DNA of 5,190 bases, from contig CAIWXY010000215.1 in assembly GCA_903916775.1 (NCBI GenBank), positions 1 through 5,190 on the forward strand. The letters are read 5' to 3'. The notes below the pieces were generated by a model, which saw nothing but the letters and a program-made list of their open reading frames with translations, searched no databases and was not told the DNA's origin. This DNA comes from an uncultured Actinomycetes bacterium (lineage in GTDB: Bacteria; Actinomycetota; Actinomycetes; Nanopelagicales; Nanopelagicaceae). Position numbers and translations under genes: made by a program. Below, piece after piece: positions 1 through 4,813 of the stretch; within the stretch, counting starts at the first letter, position 1; each line of letters opens with the position of its first letter.

Positions 1-1
1 A

Positions 2-430
2 AGAAAGCTCGTCGGGATCAACCCAACTGACGATGAGATTCGCGATCTACTTCTTCGATCAAAGAATGTGGCCATTATTGGTGCCAGTGACAATCCAGAG
101 CGACCTGTCTACGGTGTGAGCGAGTGGCTATTAGATAAGACCGACTACAACATCTTCTTTGTTAATCCACGTTTGCAGACCCTCTTTGGTTATCCTGTCT
201 ATCCCACCCTCATGGATGTTCCTGAGTGGATCGATATTGTCGATGTCTTTCGCAAATCCGATGATGTTCCATCGGTATTAGAAGAATCAATTACCGCGCG
301 TGCCAAATCTCTCTGGATGCAATTAGGTATCAACAATGAAGCATCTGTACTTCGCGGAAATAAGGCGGGACTTGATGTGGTTGAAAACCGATGCATCAAA
401 ATCGAATACGAGCGCTTACTTCTTCTCTAA
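2..430 (+). CDS. CoA-binding Rossmann-fold protein (5' truncated)
   Basis: This is a CoA_binding-family protein of the YccU/CoA-binding domain type, a stand-alone cytoplasmic Rossmann domain of about 140 residues. Its cellular role is not well defined. The frame is open from base 2 and gives 142 residues without a stop. The nucleotide-binding turn reads VAIIGASDNPERPVYGV, followed by a second strand ending in FFVNP. The C-terminal family signature is also there: W-x-QLGI-x-NE, then AGLDVVENRCIKIEYERL. A GTG at 68 would open the protein inside its first beta strand and lose the preceding helix (DDEIRDLLLRSKN). The real start is therefore almost certainly just left of the window, probably with only a few residues missing. 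Its last 15 bases overlap the convergent msrB gene. The family is clear; the biological function is not. Confidence 0.88.
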   Translation, partial: RKLVGINPTDDEIRDLLLRSKNVAIIGASDNPERPVYGVSEWLLDKTDYNIFFVNPRLQTLFGYPVYPTLMDVPEWIDIVDVFRKSDDVPSVLEESITARAKSLWMQLGINNEASVLRGNKAGLDVVENRCIKIEYERLLLL

Positions 431-829
431 TACAAGTGAGACAGAATTGATGCACCAACGCTCATCTGTAGGTACGTCATAACCCTCACCCTTAAATACG
501 TGACCCAGGTGTGAGCCGCAATTCGCGCAGAGCACTTCGGTGCGCACTCGTGGTGCGAGCGAGCGGTCTTCTTTGAGGACAACTGCATCATCTGCACTCG
601 GTGCATAGAACGATGGCCAGCCACAACCTGAATGAAACTTGGTTTCGCTTTTAAATAACTCATTTCCACATGCCTTGCAGCGATAGCTACCGACAGTGTC
701 TGTATCGGTGTATTCGCCGGTAAATGGGCGCTCAGTTGCAGCATGGCGCAGCACCTCGTACGAAAGCGGATCTAGCTTTGCTTTTAGGGCTTCTTCGTCG
801 ATCTGTACTGGAAATTGTTCGTTACTCAT
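416..829 (-). CDS. msrB: Peptide-methionine (R)-S-oxide reductase MsrB
   Basis: MsrB reduces the R epimer of methionine sulfoxide in proteins back to methionine, using thioredoxin as the usual electron donor; it acts in oxidative-damage repair in the cytoplasm. The 137-residue product has the full family pattern. Zinc-binding CxxC pairs lie at C51/C54 and C101/C104. The SGCGWPSF motif carries C69, the expected resolving cysteine. The catalytic cysteine is C126 in RWCINS. The ATG at 829 was chosen because it gives the normal family length and begins MSNEQF. The frame runs on to an ATG at 919, but that would overlap the divergent nitroreductase gene and add a 30-residue non-family extension. 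No Shine-Dalgarno precedes 829; instead a -10-like TAATCT ends 7 bases before it, suggesting a leaderless mRNA. The 3' end overlaps the convergent CoA-binding gene. Confidence 0.95.
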   Translation of the reverse strand: MSNEQFPVQIDEEALKAKLDPLSYEVLRHAATERPFTGEYTDTDTVGSYRCKACGNELFKSETKFHSGCGWPSFYAPSADDAVVLKEDRSLAPRVRTEVLCANCGSHLGHVFKGEGYDVPTDERWCINSVSLVLEKK

Positions 830-836
830 GTGCACA

Positions 837-864
837 AGATTACCCAAAGAGCGCAAATACCCAA
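837..864 (-). promoter_or_regulatory. Candidate leaderless promoter of msrB
   Basis: Read on the minus strand, TTGGGT (859-864) and TAATCT (837-842) are separated by 16 bases and resemble -35 and -10 boxes. The -10 ends 7 bases before the msrB ATG, which puts the expected transcription start at or next to the A of the start codon. No ribosome binding site is present in the gap. The layout is seen directly; promoter activity is inferred. Confidence 0.5.
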
Positions 865-871
865 CCATTAG

Positions 872-877
872 TAGACT
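872..877 (+). promoter_or_regulatory. Candidate -10 box of the nitroreductase gene
   Basis: TAGACT fits the actinobacterial TANNNT -10 pattern and ends 6 bases before the ATG at 884. Transcription would start at about the start codon and give a leaderless mRNA. No convincing -35 or Shine-Dalgarno sequence is visible. It lies in the 54-base divergent region shared with msrB. Confidence 0.45.
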
Positions 878-883
878 GCTGAG

Positions 884-1462
884 ATGAAGAAAAAAGCCAA
901 CACAGCGGTAGATATCCACCCACTTATTTCCGAGCGTTGGAGTCCTCGCTCATTCGATGCAACAGCAGAGCTCAGCGTCCCTGACTTGACTGGCATCATG
1001 GAGGCAGCTCGTTGGGCTCCTTCTTCTATGAATTCACAACCATGGCGCTTTGTTATCGCTCGCCGTGGTGACGCTCACTTCGCGACATTGATCGACACCA
1101 TGTCCGGTTTTAATAAGGTCTGGGCGCCAAGAGCATCGGCTCTGATCATGGTTCTTGCAGATACAACAGATCAGTCTGGCGAGCCACGCATTGGCGCGCT
1201 TTACGATGCCGGACTCGCAGCCTCACTCCTCACTGTCGAAGCTCATCATCGTGGACTCGTTGTTCACCAAATCGGTGGCTTTGAACATGCGCAAGCGGTT
1301 GCTGCATTTAACCTTCCAGCCAACCTGACCCCGATCGTTATCTTGGCTGTCGGCAAGCAAGCTCCTGCGGACGCACTCGGAGAGGCAACTCTTGTCGAGC
1401 GTGAGATTGCAGACCGAGTTCGCAAACCCCTCGATGAACTTATCGTTGGCGGATCGCTATAG
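884..1462 (+). CDS. Nitroreductase family FMN-dependent oxidoreductase
   Basis: This is a 192-residue protein of the nitroreductase superfamily, whose members are usually homodimeric flavoproteins that bind FMN and use NAD(P)H to reduce nitro compounds, quinones or similar acceptors. The N-terminal flavin-binding signature is present: RWSPRSF (residues 18-24) matches the usual R-x-S-x-R-x-F pattern. It is followed by APSSMNSQPWRF (45-56), with the typical N-x-QPW core. The helix GALYDAGLAASLLTVEAHHR (104-123) and a GG at 131-132 fit the conserved dimer/flavin region. The natural substrate cannot be read from sequence. The ATG at 884 is preceded by a -10-like TAGACT rather than a ribosome binding site. 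The gene is divergent from msrB, so a shared response to oxidative stress is possible, but that is inference. A small secreted-protein gene starts 7 bases downstream. Confidence 0.9.
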   Translation: MKKKANTAVDIHPLISERWSPRSFDATAELSVPDLTGIMEAARWAPSSMNSQPWRFVIARRGDAHFATLIDTMSGFNKVWAPRASALIMVLADTTDQSGEPRIGALYDAGLAASLLTVEAHHRGLVVHQIGGFEHAQAVAAFNLPANLTPIVILAVGKQAPADALGEATLVEREIADRVRKPLDELIVGGSL

Positions 1463-1463
1463 T
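1458..1463 (+). promoter_or_regulatory. Candidate -10 box overlapping the nitroreductase stop codon
   Basis: TATAGT contains the TAG stop codon of the upstream nitroreductase gene (1460-1462) and ends 6 bases before the ATG at 1470. The spacing equals that of the other leaderless-type starts here. No clear -35 is seen, and there is no good Shine-Dalgarno for the downstream gene. The box would let the secreted-protein gene be transcribed separately from the nitroreductase. Confidence 0.4.
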
Positions 1464-1469
1464 CGATCT

Positions 1470-1919
1470 ATGAAACGTAATAAAGGCCTTGTAGCAGTAA
1501 TTGCTGCAGGGCTTTTGTTTTGCTCTACGCCAGCGATGGCGATGGGTTCTGGCAATCCCTATGAAGATGCCCAGGTTGGTTTGGATTATGTTGTTTACCA
1601 GCCATATGTAAGTGCCGGTTTAGGGCTCGCTCATTTTGGTATGAATCCCTGCAAGAACAACCACGACGAGCAGATAGCTGCGCATTACGGCGCTGGCAAA
1701 AGAGCGTTTGTCCTCGTCGAGAATTCGAGCACCTGGCGCTGCTTGGCTGCCTCCATAAACATTCAAGGTGGTGTACGAACCACTCTCACCAGACCATCGG
1801 CGGATATGCTCACAGGGACCACGATTTCGATTATCTCAATCGGTTTAACAAGACATGAGATCGCAAGCATTGTGGCCAACCTGAAGCCACGTTACATCGC
1901 AAACCACCTCAGCAAATAA
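1470..1919 (+). CDS. Secreted protein of unknown function
   Basis: I do not recognise this 149-residue protein. It has a clear Sec-type signal peptide: basic MKRNK, a hydrophobic core (residues 7-19) and a likely signal-peptidase I cut after PAMA at residue 24. The cysteine at 18 is not in a convincing lipobox. The mature part of about 125 residues has two cysteines (C61 in NPCKN and C91 in WRCLA) that could form one disulfide. It starts with a segment rich in Tyr and Gly (DYVVYQPYVSAGLGLAHFG, 39-57) and has alternating hydrophobic stretches suggesting a small beta-rich domain. The ATG at 1470 was chosen because it opens directly on the signal peptide; an earlier ATG at 1392 lies inside the nitroreductase gene. 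The gene follows the nitroreductase by 7 bases and ends 15 bases from a convergent gene. Confidence 0.75.
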   Translation: MKRNKGLVAVIAAGLLFCSTPAMAMGSGNPYEDAQVGLDYVVYQPYVSAGLGLAHFGMNPCKNNHDEQIAAHYGAGKRAFVLVENSSTWRCLAASINIQGGVRTTLTRPSADMLTGTTISIISIGLTRHEIASIVANLKPRYIANHLSK

Positions 1920-1934
1920 AGGCGTTAATTGGTT

Positions 1935-2594
1935 TTAGTGCAGAATGTTTACAGCACGTGCAATCACTAGACCAACAGTCACCAGTGACGTGGCGCTCTG
2001 AATCATCATCAGAAACTTGGCCCAACGACTAAGCGGTAGTACATCGGTCGGGCTAAATGCACTGGCATTAGTAAAAGATGTATAGAGGTAGTCGAAGAAT
2101 CCTGGGTGCCAGTGCTCTGGTGCGTACTCTGTTGATGTCATTTGAGGGAAGAGAAAATCTGGATATGGAATGAGTGCCTCGGCGCGCGAACCAGGGCCGC
2201 CACGATCAAACTCCCAATACCAGAGACTAAAGACCACAATATTTGTGAGCCAAATTGATCCACCAAATGCTAAAAGGTTGGTTGGGCTTTTTACGGTGGA
2301 GTGAATAATTCCATCAACAAGGCGAACTGCTGATGCAACGTTGCTGATTGTCATTACTCCCGCGAGCGTTACGCCAAGCCACCAACTTGATTTGTGATGT
2401 TGATTGATCCGGCCAGGTCTAATCGAAAAGAGTGCCAACATGAGTGCTGCTTCAACACCGCAAATGTAGGGCTCAATCTGAAGTGACATTGAAGCCGGCA
2501 ACAAGTACTGCAGAACGATGACTACTGAGACAACGAATGAAACCGGCCAGCGATGTTCACCGATATGGGGCTTATGCCAATGTGGAGTACTCAC
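1935..2594 (-). CDS. Polytopic membrane protein, channel-like / DUF1345-like C-terminus
   Basis: This 219-residue integral membrane protein has likely membrane segments at about residues 17-36, 44-58, 71-92, 107-127 and 194-215. Between the last two is a long loop with PYPDFLFPQM (143-152) and HPGFFDYLYTSFTNASAFSP (163-182), then TD and PLSRWAKFLM. An amphipathic FxDYLYxSFT segment followed by a final helix ending ARAVNIL resembles the end of DUF1345 proteins and, more loosely, the pore-helix plus inner-helix layout of two-TM ion channels. No potassium-filter motif (TVGYG) is present, so transport is only a hypothesis. The start is GTG at 2594, overlapping the upstream stop codon as GTGA; a purine-rich GGGGAAGGG lies 6 bases before it. 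It is almost certainly co-translated with the dimethylformamidase-like gene. The function is unknown. Confidence 0.8.
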   Translation of the reverse strand: MSTPHWHKPHIGEHRWPVSFVVSVVIVLQYLLPASMSLQIEPYICGVEAALMLALFSIRPGRINQHHKSSWWLGVTLAGVMTISNVASAVRLVDGIIHSTVKSPTNLLAFGGSIWLTNIVVFSLWYWEFDRGGPGSRAEALIPYPDFLFPQMTSTEYAPEHWHPGFFDYLYTSFTNASAFSPTDVLPLSRWAKFLMMIQSATSLVTVGLVIARAVNILH

Positions 2595-4267
2595 TTAAGT
2601 CCCTTCCCCGCTTGAGGCATCTGCCAGTGATTGAGAACCGCCAACGTGGTTGCCTGAACTGTGGCTTGGCCCGCTGCGCCATACATTGTGTCTACGCATG
2701 AAGGACTTAAGTTACAGGACCATGTTGTGAGACCTGCATTAAATACTGCCGCTCCTGAAGGCGTGGTGTACCAAGAAGTTTGGCCGAACGGTTGGTATCC
2801 CAACACTGCATCCTTCTTCGCATCGCGCCAGTGCAAAGTGCCGGAGAAGATTACGTGAAGATTAGTAGGGCTGGCGATGTTATTTTTTGTCATCTCGGCT
2901 TCGGTGTCACTTGAAACCTGATCGATCACAGAGTTGGCCGGGATCTTGAGCCACTGCGGGATCGAGACGGCCTTGAGATCGCCATATGCATGTACTGCAT
3001 CTGTGATCTCACCCGTAATCAAATTGGGGGGAGTGTTCAGACGATTGTTTCCAAATTCGATTGTTATATCGGTGAGCTTGGTGTCGGGATCTTCAGTAGA
3101 GCTGCGATACATCACGAGATGGCGATTAGGGCCACTCGGAGCTGGCTCTAATCGGGTCTGCCAGAAGGCGGTGTTGCCGCCGAACACAGCGATGTTGATT
3201 CCTTGATTGCGAGCCGCAATAAAGGATTGGAAGATGCGATGAGTGAAATATTCGGCATGGCCACCGATGATTACGCCGTTGTAATGCGTGAGTAGTGAAG
3301 GCGATTGATCAATATCTAAGTCGCTCACTTCATCGATATTAATTCCATTTTTCTCAGCAAATTGGATGAATGGAATCGCATCTCGTTGAACCGAATAAGC
3401 ACCGCTGCCAACTAGTGGTCGATCAAAAGATGCAACGCGACTACGTTCATCGGAATCAGCCTGACCATCTGCGCCAAGTCCCTGATAGGCAGAGCGCCCA
3501 CCAAAGCTGTTGTACATCTGCCACGTGAATGTTGATTGCATCATCACGAGCTTGGACGAACCGAGCGGGCTGCGAACAATAAGTGGAGCCGCATTTTCTA
3601 TGACACCGAATGGTGAGAGCGACATAATGAGATAAAAACCTGGAGTCCAGTTCTTCCCAACAGTAAATGTCAGATTCGTTGGCCATTCTGCTTCTGTGTA
3701 GCGAGTGGCAGTGTGCGAAGTGGTGACACCAAGCTTCTTCACATTGATCGGACCAGAGCGCCAAACTTCGCGCGCACCAGAGCCGCCGTAATAACCAATA
3801 CGCCAAGCAGCGAAATAACGTGGACCGACTGGAATCGGATTTTTCTGCGACTCATATAAGGAGGCGTGAATGGCAACTTTGTCGCCACAGGAGACCGAGG
3901 TTTTGTTCAGCCAGAGAGCACTGCCGGCTGCATTAGAGAGCTCTAGGTTGCTCCAGTCTGCTGCTGTCATAGCTACGCCAGGCTGAAGATTCTCTTGAGC
4001 AACCCAATCTGGAGCCAAGGTTGGGCACGTGCTGGCCGGCAGGGTCTGAAGATCGGCAGGCAGTGTGGTCGATAGCGAGTCCACATAGCTTTCCATCGGG
4101 CGAGAGGGAAGATCGGCGTGAGTTTTGAGAGCAGGGAAGGCTGCCGGAACTTGGCTTCGCTTAACTACCAGGTAAGAGCCGCCCGCACCCAGAATGAGGG
4201 CACCAAGTGCGACAGCGCTAATAATCGCCGTCAGGCGTGTCTTTTGAGGGCTCCATGTTAATTTCAT
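2591..4267 (-). CDS. Membrane-anchored N,N-dimethylformamidase large-subunit-like protein
   Basis: This 558-residue protein starts with a short basic tail and one hydrophobic segment (residues 13-35), an uncleaved anchor or signal peptide, so the rest should lie outside the cytoplasm. A first beta-rich domain contains YFAAWRIGYYGGSGAREVWR (151-170), typical of N,N-dimethylformamidase beta-subunit-like proteins. The C-terminal part follows the same family: TFTWQMYNSFGGRSAY (246-261), SFDRP (280-284), DLDID and GVIIGGHAEYFTHR (331-344), GGNTAFWQTRLEP (363-375) and VFNAGLTTW (508-516). True dimethylformamidase hydrolyses DMF at an iron centre held by Tyr, Tyr and Glu. Y252 and Y340 are conserved-looking candidates here, but I cannot map the ligands by eye. 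The usual HDEYW motif reads HAEYF, so activity is uncertain. Cysteines 81, 127, 518 and 524 could form disulfides. No small-subunit gene is adjacent. The membrane gene downstream overlaps by 4 bases. Confidence 0.82.
   Translation of the reverse strand: MKLTWSPQKTRLTAIISAVALGALILGAGGSYLVVKRSQVPAAFPALKTHADLPSRPMESYVDSLSTTLPADLQTLPASTCPTLAPDWVAQENLQPGVAMTAADWSNLELSNAAGSALWLNKTSVSCGDKVAIHASLYESQKNPIPVGPRYFAAWRIGYYGGSGAREVWRSGPINVKKLGVTTSHTATRYTEAEWPTNLTFTVGKNWTPGFYLIMSLSPFGVIENAAPLIVRSPLGSSKLVMMQSTFTWQMYNSFGGRSAYQGLGADGQADSDERSRVASFDRPLVGSGAYSVQRDAIPFIQFAEKNGINIDEVSDLDIDQSPSLLTHYNGVIIGGHAEYFTHRIFQSFIAARNQGINIAVFGGNTAFWQTRLEPAPSGPNRHLVMYRSSTEDPDTKLTDITIEFGNNRLNTPPNLITGEITDAVHAYGDLKAVSIPQWLKIPANSVIDQVSSDTEAEMTKNNIASPTNLHVIFSGTLHWRDAKKDAVLGYQPFGQTSWYTTPSGAAVFNAGLTTWSCNLSPSCVDTMYGAAGQATVQATTLAVLNHWQMPQAGKGLK
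2601..2609 (-). promoter_or_regulatory. Ribosome binding site for the GTG-started membrane gene
   Basis: On the minus strand GGGGAAGGG sits 6 bases before the GTG start at 2594, inside the last codons of the upstream gene. It is an imperfect Shine-Dalgarno. It supports GTG as the true start and fits translational coupling through the 4-base overlap. Confidence 0.45.
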
Positions 4268-4275
4268 TGGTCGGG

Positions 4276-4281
4276 ATTATA
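4276..4281 (-). promoter_or_regulatory. Consensus -10 box of the dimethylformamidase-like operon
   Basis: The minus strand reads a perfect TATAAT ending 8 bases before the ATG at 4267, with no Shine-Dalgarno between. The transcription start should fall within a base or two of the start codon. No good -35 is visible at 16-18 bases upstream (AGGGCA at 17). It would drive the two-gene operon extending to 1935 and lies back to back with the tRNA cluster. Confidence 0.55.
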
Positions 4282-4290
4282 CCTGTAGCC

Positions 4291-4314
4291 TTGCTCCCTG
4301 CCCTGTTCGAGCAA
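4291..4314. repeat. Small inverted repeat between the operon promoter and tRNA-Thr
   Basis: TTGCTC (4291-4296) and GAGCAA (4309-4314) are perfect complements with 12 bases between. They lie in the 69-base divergent region, about 10 bases behind the TATAAT box. An operator is possible, but six-base arms are also compatible with chance. Confidence 0.25.
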
Positions 4315-4336
4315 TCGGCCCAGGTCAGTCAGGTAG

Positions 4337-4409
4337 GCCCCCATAGCTCAGTCGGTAGAGTGTTTCCATGGTAAGGAAAAGGTCATCGGTTCGATTCCGA
4401 TTGGGGGCT
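4337..4409 (+). tRNA. tRNA-Thr (anticodon GGT)
   Basis: A complete cloverleaf folds by hand. The acceptor stem GCCCCCA (4337-4343) pairs with TGGGGGC (4402-4408). The D stem GCTC/GAGT has one G-U at its base. The anticodon stem TTTCC/GGAAA encloses loop ATGGTAA, giving anticodon GGT at 4370-4372, which reads ACC and ACU. The T arm ATCGG-TTCGATT-CCGAT is perfectly paired. The discriminator is T4409 and no CCA is encoded, so a CCA-adding enzyme is required. Position 32 is A, slightly unusual. The tRNA-Met gene follows after 14 bases, so both are probably one precursor. No convincing promoter is seen upstream. Confidence 0.97.
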
Positions 4410-4423
4410 CGAACACCACCCTT

Positions 4424-4496
4424 GGCGGGGTAGCTCAGCTGGTAGAGCATGCGGCTCATAATCGCAGTGTCGTCGGTTCAAGTCCGATCTCCGCTA
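4424..4496 (+). tRNA. tRNA-Met (anticodon CAT), elongator type
   Basis: The acceptor GGCGGGG (4424-4430) pairs with CTCCGCT (4489-4495), with G-U pairs at the first and sixth positions. The D stem is GCTC/GAGC. The anticodon stem TGCGG/TCGCA holds loop CTCATAA with CAT at 4457-4459. The T arm is GTCGG-TTCAAGT-CCGAT. The discriminator is A4496 and CCA is not encoded. The anticodon stem lacks the three G-C pairs typical of initiator tRNA and the first acceptor pair is not a C-A mismatch, so elongator Met is the best call. A CAT tRNA can also be tRNA-Ile (lysidine-modified), but the acceptor and the Thr-Met-rpmG context favour Met. Confidence 0.93.
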
Positions 4497-4500
4497 CGTG

Positions 4501-4535
4501 TCGGACTCAATTCGGAGCAATCCAGAACAGTCCGA
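4501..4535. repeat. Inverted repeat just after tRNA-Met
   Basis: TCGGACT (4501-4507) and AGTCCGA (4529-4535) are perfect 7-base complements with a 21-base loop. No T-run follows directly, so a standard intrinsic terminator is not evident. The same AGTCCGA also occurs inside the tRNA-Met T arm (4481-4487), so the left arm has two possible partners. It could act in processing or termination of the tRNA transcript. Confidence 0.4.
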
Positions 4536-4542
4536 GATAGCT

Positions 4543-4584
4543 GGCTCAGGCGGGATTTTTCGTGAGAAGAAGCCCGATTTAGCC
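4543..4584 (+). other. Predicted GNRA-capped RNA hairpin upstream of rpmG
   Basis: Read as RNA, the segment folds from outside in. GGCT (4543-4546) pairs with AGCC (4581-4584), followed by a 4x4 internal loop. CGGG (4551-4554) pairs with CCCG (4573-4576), then an A-G mismatch. TTTTTC (4556-4561) pairs with GAAGAA (4566-4571) with one U-G, closed by a GTGA tetraloop of the GNRA class. It ends 55 bases before the rpmG start. It may be a tRNA-transcript terminator or trailer structure, or part of an rpmG leader; the sequence does not decide this. Confidence 0.4.
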
Positions 4585-4625
4585 AAATGCCCGCTATGAA
4601 GTAATGTTTGACCCTCAGTTACCAC

Positions 4626-4632
4626 AAAGGAG
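4626..4632 (+). promoter_or_regulatory. Strong Shine-Dalgarno of rpmG
   Basis: AAAGGAG stands 7 bases before the ATG at 4640. It fixes that start over the in-frame ATG at 4604, which has no ribosome binding site. It is the only strong Shine-Dalgarno seen at a gene start here, in contrast to the leaderless-looking starts. Confidence 0.85.
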
Positions 4633-4639
4633 CACGACC

Positions 4640-4810
4640 ATGGCAAGTAAGAGCGCGGATGTCCGCCCAAAGATCACTATGGCCTGTGTCGACTGCAAAG
4701 AGCGTAACTACATCACCAAGAAGAATCGCCGCAACGATCCAGACCGCATGGAACTGAAGAAGTTCTGCCCACGTTGCAAGAGCTCAACAGTTCACCGCGA
4801 AACTCGCTAA
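4640..4810 (+). CDS. rpmG: 50S ribosomal protein L33
   Basis: L33 is a small protein of the large ribosomal subunit, located near the tRNA exit site. The 56-residue product has the normal family length and begins MASKSADVRPKITMACVDC. It keeps both zinc-ribbon cysteine pairs, CVDC (16-19) and CPRC (44-47), so it is the zinc-binding C+ form. The centre carries the family pattern YITKKNRRNDPDRMELKKF. The start at 4640 follows an AAAGGAG ribosome binding site. Its stop is separated from the HadA-like start by only CTC, in the same frame, so the two genes are probably co-transcribed and coupled. The tRNA-Thr, tRNA-Met, rpmG, hadA order is a conserved actinobacterial block. Confidence 0.97.
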   Translation: MASKSADVRPKITMACVDCKERNYITKKNRRNDPDRMELKKFCPRCKSSTVHRETR

Positions 4811-4813
4811 CTC

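Noticed and set aside
68..70. GTG as start of the CoA-binding gene
   Set aside because: The frame is open upstream and encodes the helix that normally precedes the first strand; starting here would cut into the Rossmann fold.
830..919. N-terminal extension of msrB to an upstream ATG
   Set aside because: It adds 30 residues foreign to the family, overlaps the divergent nitroreductase start and runs through the likely msrB promoter.
1392..1469. Earlier start for the secreted protein inside the nitroreductase gene
   Set aside because: It would bury the signal peptide behind 26 residues; the ATG at 1470 gives a textbook signal sequence.
1954..1961. GCACGTGC palindrome
   Set aside because: It lies inside the coding sequence near the C-terminus of the membrane protein and has no partner site; probably chance.
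2661..3206. Two plus-strand open frames (2661-2858, 2934-3206)
   Set aside because: Antisense shadows of the dimethylformamidase-like gene with no recognisable domain or ribosome binding site.
3456..3806. Minus-strand open frame inside the dimethylformamidase-like gene
   Set aside because: It lies in another frame of a well-supported gene, is rich in Cys/Trp/His without a domain, and has no start signals.
4286..4291. TAGCCT as -10 box for the tRNA cluster
   Set aside because: It fits TANNNT, but no -35 stands at a useful distance and it sits beside the opposite-strand TATAAT; too weak to annotate.
4602..4607. TAATGT as -10 box for rpmG
   Set aside because: The hexamer fits and would leave a short leader with the Shine-Dalgarno, but no -35 is visible and rpmG could be transcribed from further upstream.
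4604..4639. Upstream in-frame ATG of rpmG
   Set aside because: It has no ribosome binding site, while the ATG at 4640 follows AAAGGAG and gives the normal L33 N-terminus.
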